The translations under genes were made by a program, and so were the position numbers. The notes under the pieces are model-generated. The model was not told where the DNA came from and searched no databases. It worked only from the letters and a program-made list of their open reading frames with translations. Of a DNA stretch of 64,000 nucleotides, positions 36,183-44,616 are shown piece by piece (the first letter of the stretch is position 1; every line of letters starts with the position of its first letter). The stretch is from Rubrivirga sp046845755. Lineage in GTDB: Bacteria; Bacteroidota; Rhodothermia; Rhodothermales; Rubricoccaceae. Location of the stretch: assembly GCF_046845755.1 (NCBI RefSeq), contig NZ_CP177357.1:3596001-3660000 (forward strand), given 5' to 3'.

Positions 36183-37583
36183 ATGCTCGACGCCCTCGTC
36201 ACGCTCGCGTATCTCGTCGCCGCGTCCCTGTTCGTGCTGGGCCTCAAGCGCCTGGGTTCGCCCCGGACGGCGCGCGGCGGCAACCGGCTGGCGGCCATCG
36301 GCATGCTCATCGGGGTCGTGGCGGCACTCGTCTCGGCCCAGATCCTGAACCCCATCGAGCTCGCGGCCGGGCTGCTCGTCGGGACCGCGATCGGGGTCCT
36401 GCTGGCGCGGCGGACGGCGCTGACCGAGATGCCGGAGCTCGTCGCCGCGTTCAACGGATTCGGCGGAGCCGCGTCGGCGCTCGTGGCCGGGGCCGAGGCG
36501 GTGCGCGTGGCCAGCGAGGCCGGAATCGCGTACGGCGCGGCCGAGGCGCTCGTCGTCGGCGCGTCCGTTCTGATCGGCGCCGTCACGCTGACCGGCTCGT
36601 TCCTGGCCGTCGGCAAGCTTCGCGGGAGCGTCCAGTCGAATGGCTTCCCCGGCCTGCGGCTGGCGTCGATCGTCGTCGGGCTGGGCGTGATCGCCGCGCT
36701 GGCGCTCGTCGCGATGCAGGCCGAGGCGGGCGGGCTGTTCCCGCTCGCGGTGCTCGCGATGCTGGCGCTTGTGCTCGGCGTGCTGCTCGTGCTGCCCATC
36801 GGCGGGGCCGACATGCCGGTCGTCGTCGCCCTCCTCAACGCCTATTCCGGGCTCGCGGCGGCGGCGACGGGCTTCGTGCTCGGCAACTACGCGCTCGTGA
36901 TCGCGGGCGCGCTCGTCGGCGCCAGCGGCCTCATCCTGACGCGGATCATGTGCGAGGCCATGAACCGCTCGCTCGCGAACGTCCTGCTCGGCGGGTTCGG
37001 CGCGACCGCCGCGACCGCCAGCAGCGGCGACGGCGAGGACAAGCCCGTTCGGGCCACGACGCCGGACGACGTGGCGGTGATGGCCGCCTATGCCGCGCGC
37101 GTCGTGATCGTGCCCGGCTACGGGCTGGCCGTCGCGCAGGCGCAGCACGAGGTCCGCGAGCTCGCCGACCTGCTGGCGGCCGAGGGCGTCGACGTGAGCT
37201 ACGCCATCCACCCTGTCGCGGGCCGGATGCCAGGCCACATGAACGTCCTTCTTGCGGAAGCAAACGTGCCGTACGACCGCCTCATCGAGATGGACGAGAT
37301 CAACCCGGAGATGGGCCAGGTCGACCTCGTGATCGTCATCGGCGCGAACGACGTCGTCAACCCGGGCGCGCGCGACGACCAAGCGAGCCCGATCTACGGG
37401 ATGCCGATCATCAACGTGGACCACGCAGCGCAGGTCGTCGTCCTCAAGCGCTCGATGAACCCGGGCTACGCAGGCATCGAGAACCCGCTCTTCTACAAGG
37501 ACAACACCCAGATGCTCTTCGGCGACGCCAAGGCGACCGTGAAGGCGATCGTGGGCGAGCTAAAGACCTTGCAGGCGGCATAG
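36183..37583 (+). CDS. pntB: NAD(P) transhydrogenase subunit beta
   Basis: A 466-residue protein combining the remaining membrane helices (about nine, residues 1-280) and the NADP(H)-binding domain III. VIVPGYGLAVAQAQHEVRELADLL (about 302-325), IHPVAGRMPGHMNVLLAEANVPY and VVIGANDVVNPGAR are the conserved domain III segments. It lies 38 nt after pntAB and completes the enzyme. A complete three-gene operon is present and nothing looks truncated. Confidence 0.95.
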   Translation: MLDALVTLAYLVAASLFVLGLKRLGSPRTARGGNRLAAIGMLIGVVAALVSAQILNPIELAAGLLVGTAIGVLLARRTALTEMPELVAAFNGFGGAASALVAGAEAVRVASEAGIAYGAAEALVVGASVLIGAVTLTGSFLAVGKLRGSVQSNGFPGLRLASIVVGLGVIAALALVAMQAEAGGLFPLAVLAMLALVLGVLLVLPIGGADMPVVVALLNAYSGLAAAATGFVLGNYALVIAGALVGASGLILTRIMCEAMNRSLANVLLGGFGATAATASSGDGEDKPVRATTPDDVAVMAAYAARVVIVPGYGLAVAQAQHEVRELADLLAAEGVDVSYAIHPVAGRMPGHMNVLLAEANVPYDRLIEMDEINPEMGQVDLVIVIGANDVVNPGARDDQASPIYGMPIINVDHAAQVVVLKRSMNPGYAGIENPLFYKDNTQMLFGDAKATVKAIVGELKTLQAA

Positions 37584-37620
37584 CAACCCCAGCGGCGTGG
37601 CCCGACCGGATACCAGCGCG

Positions 37621-38064
37621 TTACCGTCTCCCGCGGACGGTCCGGCTCCGACGCGCGATCGCGTGGTCGAGCGAATAGCGGCCGGGCCCGGCGAACCCGA
37701 GCGCGACGACGATGACCAAGAAGATCAGCGCCTTCTCCCCCTCCCCCACGCTCGCGCCGTGCTGGCCGAAAAACGCGACGGCCATTGTGATCGCCACGAA
37801 CACGGCCGCCGGCCGCGTCGCCAGCCCGACCGCCAGCAGCAGCCCGCCGACAAACTCGCTCAGCCCCGCGGCCCAGGCGAACAGCGCCGGCAACGGAAAG
37901 CCCATCTCGGCCGTCCCGCTGATAAAGCCCTCCGACGGCGGCAGCTTGCCGAGGCCGTGCGCGAACGCCAGCAAGAGACCGGCCCCAACGCGCAGCGCCA
38001 GCAGGCCGAGGTCGACGGGGTGGGACGTGTCGGGGACGGAAAAGAGGGCGGTGCGCAGCGTCAT
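37621..38064 (-). CDS. DoxX family membrane protein
   Basis: A 147-residue protein with four transmembrane helices typical of the DoxX/MauE fold. RVGAGLLLAFAHGLGKL, EFVGGLLLAVGLATRPAAVFVAITMAVAFF and the final GPGRYSLDHAIARR are the family segments. Characterised relatives take part in thiosulfate oxidation or disulfide relay, but most members are uncharacterised. The ATG at 38064 is preferred; a longer GTG-started reading has a non-conserved, Arg/Ser-rich leader. It converges on pntB with 37 bp between stops and lies downstream of a VOC-family gene in the same direction. Confidence 0.75.
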   Translation of the reverse strand: MTLRTALFSVPDTSHPVDLGLLALRVGAGLLLAFAHGLGKLPPSEGFISGTAEMGFPLPALFAWAAGLSEFVGGLLLAVGLATRPAAVFVAITMAVAFFGQHGASVGEGEKALIFLVIVVALGFAGPGRYSLDHAIARRSRTVRGRR

Positions 38065-38155
38065 CGGGTCCGGGGACGGCATCCGCCAACGCCCGACCGG
38101 CACCGAGGCTCCGGCATCGGCTCCCCGCGCCCTGCTGGCGCTCGCGAACCGGGAC

Positions 38156-38521
38156 TTACGCCGCCATCTGCTGCAGCGTCCACGTATTCCCGTCTGGGTC
38201 GCTGAACCCCGCGTAGAGCACGCCGCCCATGTCGAGGACGTCCCCCACCTCGACGCCACGCCCGATCAGCTCCTCGCGGACGGCCTCGATGTCGTCGACG
38301 ACGAGATGGAGGCCCCGGAGCGACCCGGTCGCCATCTCGAGCGCCGGGAGGCCCGCGCCCAGGACGATGGAGCACGACGACCCCGGCGGGGTCAGCTGGA
38401 CGATGCGGACGTCGCCACCGGGCTGCACGTCGTGGTCGGCGTGGAACCCGACCCGGTCGACGTAGAACGCCTTGGCGCGGTCGATATCGGAGACGGGGAC
38501 GGGGACGAGTTCGAGGCGCAT
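38156..38521 (-). CDS. VOC-superfamily (glyoxalase-like) protein
   Basis: A 121-residue single-domain protein of the vicinal-oxygen-chelate superfamily. VPVSDIDRAKAFYVDRVGF is the characteristic beta-alpha start, and the second half FSDPDGNTWTLQQ supplies the conserved DPDGN turn. Such domains bind a divalent metal and act as isomerases, dioxygenases or resistance proteins, so a specific reaction cannot be given. The ATG gives MRLELVPVPV, correctly placed before the first strand. Confidence 0.85.
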   Translation of the reverse strand: MRLELVPVPVSDIDRAKAFYVDRVGFHADHDVQPGGDVRIVQLTPPGSSCSIVLGAGLPALEMATGSLRGLHLVVDDIEAVREELIGRGVEVGDVLDMGGVLYAGFSDPDGNTWTLQQMAA

Positions 38522-38557
38522 CGGGAGTCGGAGTGATTGGGGACTGGCCGCAAGCGG

Positions 38558-38587
38558 CCCTGCTGGCGACAGGGACCGCCAGCAGGG
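38558..38587 (-). terminator. hairpin after the sortilin-like gene
   Basis: CCCTGCTGGCG (38558-38568) pairs perfectly with CGCCAGCAGGG (38577-38587) over 11 bp. It lies 12 nt past the sortilin-like stop on the minus strand. The CCCTGCTGGC word also occurs in the REP-like elements near 6325 and, as its complement, near 58750. Confidence 0.65.
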
Positions 38588-38598
38588 CGCACGCAGGG

Positions 38599-41500
38599 TC
38601 AGTCCGACGAGGGCACGATGATGGGCAGCTCCTGCTCGCGGACGAGCCGGTTGAACGCGGCCACGTCGGTGTCGAGGATCGCGCGCAGGGTCGTCAGCTC
38701 GGCCTCGATCTCGGCCATCACCTCGTCGCGGTAGGCGTAGGCTTGGTCCGTCGGGCGGAAGTCGCCCGAGGCGACTGTGCCGCCAAGCGCGCTCAGCTCG
38801 TTGCCCAGGTTGATCCCGTAGTTGAGCGGGTCCTGGCGGCTCTCGCTGCGCGTCTCGTAGAGCACCTCCTCGACGGTCGTCATCCGCTCAATGAGCGTCT
38901 CACCGGCTGATTTGACCGTGTCGACACCCGCTGCGTCGTCGGGCAGGCGCGCCAAGAACGCCCGGATCTGCGACCGCAGGTCGCGCACCTGCTCGACCGA
39001 CTCGTTCACTTCGGTCACCTTGTCGCGGACCTCGCGCAAGAACTCGAACTGCGCTTGGAGGTCCTCCGGCGTGGCCGACGAGCGCGGATCCAAGCGGATC
39101 TCGAACGGCACCTGCAGGCTGTCGCCTTCGACGACGAGTCGTGCCGTGTACTGCCCCGGCGTCGCTTGCGGACCGTTGAGCCCGCCGCCCCAGAAGATCA
39201 TGCCGTCGAAGCGCGCCGCATCCGGATACCGGCGGCCCCACACGACGCGGTTCATGCCCGCCTCGGTCGCCAGTTCGAAGTCCTCGTCGTCCGGGGTGAA
39301 CGTCTGCACGACGTCGCCGGCCCGGTCGATGATCTTGAGCGCCGCGTCCGCCGAGTCGGACAACGCTTGCGCCAGCCGGTAGTGGATCACGACGCCTGAC
39401 TCCGGGTTCGTGCCCGCCCCGCGCGTCACCGCCTGCCGGTAGCCGTCGACGCGGTACGTGGGCTTGGGGCGGAACAGCCACATCGGCGCGCTCGCGACGG
39501 CCGGCTGGAGCTGGTAGAGCGGCGTCAGGTCATCGAGCACGTAGAACCCGCGCCCCTGCGTGGCGACGACGAGCTCGCCTTGGCGGACCGCGAGGTCGGT
39601 GACGGGGACGATGGGCAGGTTGAGCTGGAACGGCTGCCACCGCTCGCCGTCGTCGAAGGAGACGTACATCCCGCGCTCGGTCCCGGCGTAGAGCAGGCCC
39701 GGGCGCATCGGGTCGGCGCGGATGACGCGCGTGAAGTCAGGCGCCTCGATCCCGTCGTCGATGCGCTGCCACGTCGCGCCATAGTCCTCCGTCCGCAAGA
39801 GGTACGGCGCGAAGTCGTCGACCTTGTAGCGCGTCGCGGCGACGTAGAGGCCGCCGGGGCGGGCGGGGTCGGCCTCGATCGAGTTGATCATGGCGTCGCT
39901 CGGCAAGAGGCGGTCGCCAGGCGTGATGTCGGTCCACGAGCCGCCGCCATCGCGGGTGACGTGGAGCAGGCCGTCGTCGGAGCCCACCCAGATCGTGCCC
40001 TCGTCGTGGGGGCTCTCGGCGAGCGCGAAGATGGTCGCGTAGTACTCGACGGAGGTGTTGTCCTGGGTGATCGGGCCGCCCGAGGACTCCAGCGTGGCCG
40101 GATCTGCGCGCGTCAGGTCGGGCGAGATCGGCACCCAGGTCTGGCCGTAGTTGGTCGAGCGGTACAGGCGATTCCCGGCCGCAAACAGCGGGTAATCGTT
40201 CGTTTCTGGGTCGCGGTACTGCGAGAACAGGAGGGGGAAGTTCCACTGGAAGCGGATCTTGAGGTCCTTCGCGGGCGCCCCGATCGGGTTCTCCGGCCAC
40301 ACGTTGACGATCCGGCTCTCACCCGTCCGGTGGTTCACCATCTGCAAGAAGCCGCCGTAGGAGCCGCCGAACACGATGTCGGGGTCGTCCGGGTGCGGCG
40401 CCAGCCACCCGCTCTCGCCGCCGGCCGAGGGCTCCCAGTCGCGCTCGGTGATGGAGCCGCCCGTGCTGCGGTGCGCGATCCGGATGGTCGAGTTGTCCTG
40501 CTGGCCGCCGTAGATGCGGTACGGGAAGTGGCTGTCCGTCGTGACGCGGTAGAACTGGGCCGTCGGCTGGTTGAGGTACGTGCTCCACGTGTCGCCGCCG
40601 TCGAAGGTCACCTGGGCGCCGCCGTCGTCGGCGATGACGATGCGGTCGCCGTCCTCGGGCGCGATCCAGATGTCGTGGTGGTCGCCGTGCGGGGTGTCGA
40701 CGCTGTCGAACGTCCGGCCGCCGTCGTTGCTCACCCAGAGCTGGACGTTGAGCACCCACACTTTGTCGGGGTCCTCGGAGTCGGCACCGAGCCGGGTGAA
40801 GTACCAGGCCCGCTGGCGGAGGTTGCGGTCGGCGGAGACGAGCGTCCACGTCTCGCCGGCGTCGTCGGAGCGGAACAGGCCGCCGTTCTCGTTCTCGACG
40901 AGCGCGTAGATGCGGTCCGGGTCGGCCGGCGAGATCGACACGGCGCTGATGCCCCAGATGCCGTCCGGGAAGCCCTCGTTGCCCGAGATGTCCGTCCACG
41001 TGTCGCCGCCGTCGGTGGACCGCCAGATCGACGAGCCCTCGCCGCCGCTCGAAAAGCTGAACGGCGTGCGGCGGACGTTCCAGATGCTGGCGTACAGGAT
41101 CCGCGGGTTCGTCGGGTCCATCTCGAGCTCGAAGGCGCCCGCGTCCTCGTTCACGAACAGGACGTGCTCCCAGGTCTCGCCGCCGTCGCGCGAGCGGAAG
41201 ACGCCGCGGTCGGCGTTCGGGCCGAAGGCGTGGCCGAGCACGGCCGCGAAGACCGTGTTCTCGTCGCGCGGGTGGACCACGACGCGCGGGATGTGCTGCC
41301 CGCCCTCGAACCCGATGCTCTCCCACGAGCGCCCGGCGTTCTCCGACTTCCACATCCCCCACCCCGGCGACACGTTCCCGCGCAGCGACTTCTCGCCGCC
41401 GCCCACGTAGATCACGTTCGGGTCCGACTCGGCCACGGCGACGCTGCCAATCGAGCCGCCGAAGTAGCCGTCCGAGATGTTCTCCCAGCTTCCGCCGCCG

Positions 41501-41721
41501 TCCTGCGTGCGCCAGACGCCGCCGCCGGTCGCGCCCTGGTAGTAGGTGAGCGGGTCGCCCGGGATGCCGGCGACGCCGGAGGCGCGGCCGCCCCGGAACG
41601 GGCCGACGAGCCGGTACTCCAGCGACTCGAACAGCGTCGAGTCGACGGGCGTGGCGCGCTGGGCGCGGGCATCGCTGGCGACGAGGGCACAGACAGCGAG
41701 GGCGAGAATCAGACGGCGCAT
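38599..41721 (-). CDS. secreted VPS10/sortilin-like Asp-box propeller protein
   Basis: A 1040-residue exported protein with a signal peptide (MRRLILALAVCALVASDARAQ). The first 700 residues contain many Asp-box turns (TQDGGGSWEN, SENAGRSWES, SRDGGETWEH, STDGGDTWTD, SDDAGETWTL, TFDGGDTWST, TEDYGATWQR) and the SLEYRLVGPFRGGRASGVAG start typical of the large sortilin-like 'glycosyl hydrolase' annotations in Bacteroidota. Residues about 750-860 resemble an immunoglobulin-like domain, and the C-terminal 170 residues are predicted coiled-coil (REVRDKVTEVNESVEQVRDLRSQIRAF). No catalytic residue can be recognised and an enzymatic role is doubtful. It ends without a sorting tail, unlike other secreted proteins here. 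Confidence 0.85.
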   Translation of the reverse strand: MRRLILALAVCALVASDARAQRATPVDSTLFESLEYRLVGPFRGGRASGVAGIPGDPLTYYQGATGGGVWRTQDGGGSWENISDGYFGGSIGSVAVAESDPNVIYVGGGEKSLRGNVSPGWGMWKSENAGRSWESIGFEGGQHIPRVVVHPRDENTVFAAVLGHAFGPNADRGVFRSRDGGETWEHVLFVNEDAGAFELEMDPTNPRILYASIWNVRRTPFSFSSGGEGSSIWRSTDGGDTWTDISGNEGFPDGIWGISAVSISPADPDRIYALVENENGGLFRSDDAGETWTLVSADRNLRQRAWYFTRLGADSEDPDKVWVLNVQLWVSNDGGRTFDSVDTPHGDHHDIWIAPEDGDRIVIADDGGAQVTFDGGDTWSTYLNQPTAQFYRVTTDSHFPYRIYGGQQDNSTIRIAHRSTGGSITERDWEPSAGGESGWLAPHPDDPDIVFGGSYGGFLQMVNHRTGESRIVNVWPENPIGAPAKDLKIRFQWNFPLLFSQYRDPETNDYPLFAAGNRLYRSTNYGQTWVPISPDLTRADPATLESSGGPITQDNTSVEYYATIFALAESPHDEGTIWVGSDDGLLHVTRDGGGSWTDITPGDRLLPSDAMINSIEADPARPGGLYVAATRYKVDDFAPYLLRTEDYGATWQRIDDGIEAPDFTRVIRADPMRPGLLYAGTERGMYVSFDDGERWQPFQLNLPIVPVTDLAVRQGELVVATQGRGFYVLDDLTPLYQLQPAVASAPMWLFRPKPTYRVDGYRQAVTRGAGTNPESGVVIHYRLAQALSDSADAALKIIDRAGDVVQTFTPDDEDFELATEAGMNRVVWGRRYPDAARFDGMIFWGGGLNGPQATPGQYTARLVVEGDSLQVPFEIRLDPRSSATPEDLQAQFEFLREVRDKVTEVNESVEQVRDLRSQIRAFLARLPDDAAGVDTVKSAGETLIERMTTVEEVLYETRSESRQDPLNYGINLGNELSALGGTVASGDFRPTDQAYAYRDEVMAEIEAELTTLRAILDTDVAAFNRLVREQELPIIVPSSD

Positions 41722-41835
41722 CGGGTGGGGCGGTGACGGGCCGTCAGTTTACGGCCGGGGGCGCGGATCCCCGAGAGATGCACGGCAAGCGGTCCCGAAA
41801 CGGCGGATACTGTCTCTGCTCTCCGCTCCGCCCCG

Positions 41836-42234
41836 ATGCCCGACCTTTCTTCCAAGCAGCGCGCCGCCCTCCGCAAGCAGGCCCAGTCTCTCAAGCCGAC
41901 CGTCCACGTCGGCAAGGAGGGCGTCACCGAGGCCGCGCTGCGCGGGCTCCGCCAGACGTTCGCCACGCACGAGGTGGTCAAGGTGCGCGTACTGGAGACG
42001 GCGCCCGAGTCGGCCAAGGACACGGCGTATGCGCTCGCGGCGGGCGTCGACGAGGCGGAGGTCGTGCAGGTCGTCGGCCGCAACGCGACGCTGTACCGGC
42101 CGATGCCGGAGCCGGAGCCCGCCCCGCCGCCCCCGACGCCCGACCCGAAGGCCCGGCGCACGCCGCCTCGGAGCACCCCGAAGCGAGGCACCTCGACGCG
42201 GCGCTCCTCGACGCGCGGCAAGGGCCGCCGCTAG
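41836..42234 (+). CDS. yhbY: CRS1/YhbY-type RNA-binding protein
   Basis: A 132-residue protein. The first 95 residues form a CRM (YhbY) domain: LSSKQRAALRKQAQSLKPTVHVGKEGVTEAAL, with the GxxG-type loop VGKEG, then EVVKVRVLE and VVQVVGRNATLYR. In E. coli YhbY associates with pre-50S particles in ribosome assembly. The final 40 residues are a Pro/Arg/Ser/Thr-rich basic tail that is longer than usual and probably adds RNA affinity. It is divergent from the sortilin-like gene. Confidence 0.9.
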   Translation: MPDLSSKQRAALRKQAQSLKPTVHVGKEGVTEAALRGLRQTFATHEVVKVRVLETAPESAKDTAYALAAGVDEAEVVQVVGRNATLYRPMPEPEPAPPPPTPDPKARRTPPRSTPKRGTSTRRSSTRGKGRR

Positions 42235-42339
42235 CAGATAGCAGACTGATAAAGGGGCTCGTCCACACCGCAGGCGTGCCGACCCACAGTCCAGGGTCAG
42301 CCCTTCGCCCGCGAGCCGCTTGCCGAGAGGCGCAGCTGC

Positions 42340-43659
42340 TTAGGCCGCCCGGACGACGGCGTCGACCACGTCTTGGTGCACCTTGGGGTGGAACGGGCTC
42401 GGCACCAGCTCGTCGGCCGGCGCGAGCGCGCTGATGGCCGCCGCCGCCGCGATCTTCATGGCGTTCGTGATCGCCGGGGCGCCGACGTCGAGCGCCGCCT
42501 TGAACAGGCCCGGGAACGCGAGCGCGTTGTTGACGCTCCGGCCGTCGGCCGCGAACGCCGCGCCCGCCGCGAGTGCCGCCTCGGGCGTGATCTCGGGGAC
42601 TGGGTTCGACAGCGCGAGCACGATCTGGCCCGGCCGGATCATCTCGGGCGTGATCAGCCCGACGACGCCCGTGGTGGCGATCAGCACGTCCGCCTGGGCC
42701 GCTGCGTCCTCAATGGTCGCCGTCCGCCCGCCGCGCGCTTCCAGCCGCTCGCGCGCCGCCGCGCCCGGGTCCACGCCGACGACCTCGAAGCCCGCGTCGA
42801 GGAGCAGGGTGGCAATCGCCAGGCCCGCCGCGCCGAGGCCGATCTGAGCACACGTCAGGTCGCGGTCGCCCTCGCGCCCCGTCTGGCGGAGCGCGCTGAG
42901 CACGGCCGCCAGCAGGACCGTCGCCGTGCCGTGCTGGTCGTCGTGCATGACGGGCTGCGGCAAGCGGCGGATCAGCTCCTCCTCGATCCAAAAACAGTCC
43001 GGCGTGCGGATGTCCTCGAGGTGGATCCCGCCGAACGACGGCGCGATCCGGACGACGGTCTCGACGAACGCTTCGGGGTCCTTCTCGTCGATCACGATCG
43101 GCACGGCGCTGAGGCCCACGAACCGGTCGTAGAGAACCGACTTGCCCTCCATCACGGGCAGGCTCGCGAGCGCGCCGATGTCGCCCAGCCCGAGCACACG
43201 CGTGCCGTTCGTGCAGATCGCCACCGTGTGGCCGACCGACGTCAGCGTCCGCGCCAGCGCGGGGTCCTTCTGGATGGCCGAGCACACGCGCGCGACGCCC
43301 GGCGTGTAGATGTACCGCAAGTCCTCCAGCCGCTCCACCTCTGTCGTGCGGACGGTCTTGATCTTGCCTCCCGCGTGCCGGTCAAACACCAGATCCTTGA
43401 CATCGAGGACCTTGGTGTCGGTCTGGGCGCGGATCGCCGCGAGCACCTCGGCTAGGTGGCCCTCGTCGAAGACCGACAGCGTCACGTCACGGAGCACGTG
43501 GTCGCGGCCGAGGTAGACCGTCTCGATGTCGCCGATCAGCGCGCCCATCTCGCCGACGAGCGCGAACAGCCGTCCGAGCATCCCCGGCCGGTGCGCGTTG
43601 CGGACCGACAGGACGACGTCGTACTCGGGGAGGGCGGGGCGGGCGGGGAGGTCAGGCAT
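42340..43659 (-). CDS. NAD-dependent malic enzyme with N-terminal ACT domain
   Basis: A 439-residue malic enzyme converting malate to pyruvate and CO2 with reduction of NAD or NADP. Residues about 14-85 are an ACT domain (YDVVLSVRNAHRPGMLGRLFALVGEMGALIGDIETV), a regulatory module that binds an amino acid in some members. The catalytic part begins at LEDLRYIYTPGVARVC and includes TNGTRVLGLGDIGALASLPVMEGK, FWIEEEL, MHDDQHGTATVLLAA and the dinucleotide fold IGLGAAGLAIATLLLDAG. Cofactor preference is not readable. The ATG at 43659 gives the ACT domain its full N-terminus. Confidence 0.92.
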   Translation of the reverse strand: MPDLPARPALPEYDVVLSVRNAHRPGMLGRLFALVGEMGALIGDIETVYLGRDHVLRDVTLSVFDEGHLAEVLAAIRAQTDTKVLDVKDLVFDRHAGGKIKTVRTTEVERLEDLRYIYTPGVARVCSAIQKDPALARTLTSVGHTVAICTNGTRVLGLGDIGALASLPVMEGKSVLYDRFVGLSAVPIVIDEKDPEAFVETVVRIAPSFGGIHLEDIRTPDCFWIEEELIRRLPQPVMHDDQHGTATVLLAAVLSALRQTGREGDRDLTCAQIGLGAAGLAIATLLLDAGFEVVGVDPGAAARERLEARGGRTATIEDAAAQADVLIATTGVVGLITPEMIRPGQIVLALSNPVPEITPEAALAAGAAFAADGRSVNNALAFPGLFKAALDVGAPAITNAMKIAAAAAISALAPADELVPSPFHPKVHQDVVDAVVRAA

Positions 43660-43740
43660 GCGGCAAGCTATCCCGCTCGGTCGGGGCTGACTGCCGAGGC
43701 GGGCGTCTTCACCGAGGCCTGCCCCGCTGGCGTCACGGCT

Positions 43741-43941
43741 CTACAGGCGGCTGACGAGATCGTACGTCCCGCGCCCGACGCGCTCGACGCGGCCCCGCTT
43801 GACCATCCGGCTCAGCACGCGCCCCGCGTAGTCCTTCGTCGTCCCCGCCAGCTCCGCCAGTCGGTCGCGATGGACGGCCCCGGGCGTGCGCGCGAGGTGG
43901 AAAAGGAGCGTTTGGGCGACGGTGGACGGGGAGAACGACAT
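43741..43941 (-). CDS. small winged-helix-like protein
   Basis: A 66-residue protein (MSFSPSTVAQTLLFHLARTP...) that reads as a compact winged helix-turn-helix: helix 1 at about 6-18, helix 2 RDRLAELAG, recognition helix KDYAGRVLSRMVKRG and a wing RVERVGRGTYDLV. Such stand-alone domains usually bind DNA. It has no partner gene; it lies between malic enzyme and an unrelated small gene, 81 bp from the former. It is a real gene by its fold-like pattern, but target and role are unknown. Confidence 0.55.
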   Translation of the reverse strand: MSFSPSTVAQTLLFHLARTPGAVHRDRLAELAGTTKDYAGRVLSRMVKRGRVERVGRGTYDLVSRL

Positions 43942-44077
43942 GTCGGAGAGAGAGAACGGTCGGCGGCACGGGGGCCCCGACGGGGCCGCGCTCCGTGGAG
44001 TCGCCTGGGGCTTGTACCGGCGATGCCCGTCGGTGGTCCGAGAAGGGAGCTACGGCGCCCCGCCCCGTTCACACGCC

Positions 44078-44557
44078 TCAGCTACAAGCACCCCTCGGGA
44101 ACCCGACCGGCCACCAGTTGAACACCCACACCCACCGCTGACTGTACGTGGAAGCGTACCCCAGCGCAGCCTCCCCGACGATCATGTCGGCATAGAGAGG
44201 GAACCGCCTATCGATCCAGACTCCGAGGTGCACATCATCCGGGGTCGACGGAAAGACGGCGACCGTGTCGCGGCGATACTCGATCTGAGACTCGCTCAAG
44301 CGCGCCAACGAGTCGAGAAAGGCGTGCCGGGCAGAACGCGAGAAGTCGCCGAAAGAGCTGATCGCTGGCGTGTCTGCGTCTTCCAGATATCGTGCGTGGA
44401 CGCGCAACGTATCGAGGTTGCCGACTGGACAGGCTGCGTCGAAGAACCGCGGCGACTCCAGCAGAATGCGATCGCGTCCGACGAGCCCCCACGAGAACAG
44501 GTTGAGCGTGGCGACAGTGCCGAGGGAGAGGAGAGCGAGACGCGAGCGAGAGGCCAT
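44078..44557 (-). CDS. hypothetical membrane-anchored protein
   Basis: A 159-residue protein starting MASRSRLALLSLGTVATLNLF, an N-terminal hydrophobic helix that could be a signal anchor. The rest is hydrophilic, with two cysteines (in DAACPVG and near the C-terminus in FPRGACS) that could form a disulfide outside the membrane, and a Trp-rich end (YSQRWVWVFNWWPVGFP). I find no recognisable domain. Its base composition is a little lower in G+C than its neighbours. The 43942-44077 stretch downstream holds nothing I can identify. Confidence 0.5.
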   Translation of the reverse strand: MASRSRLALLSLGTVATLNLFSWGLVGRDRILLESPRFFDAACPVGNLDTLRVHARYLEDADTPAISSFGDFSRSARHAFLDSLARLSESQIEYRRDTVAVFPSTPDDVHLGVWIDRRFPLYADMIVGEAALGYASTYSQRWVWVFNWWPVGFPRGACS

Positions 44558-44616
44558 GCCGCACGGGGGGATGCCATCGAGACACCCCAATGGCCCCCAC
44601 GTTGCTCCCGCCCGCG

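Noticed and set aside
39580..41736. 718-codon plus-strand frame opposite the sortilin-like gene
   Set aside because: No recognisable domain and Arg/Val/Ala-dominated composition. The minus strand shows a signal peptide and Asp-box repeats.
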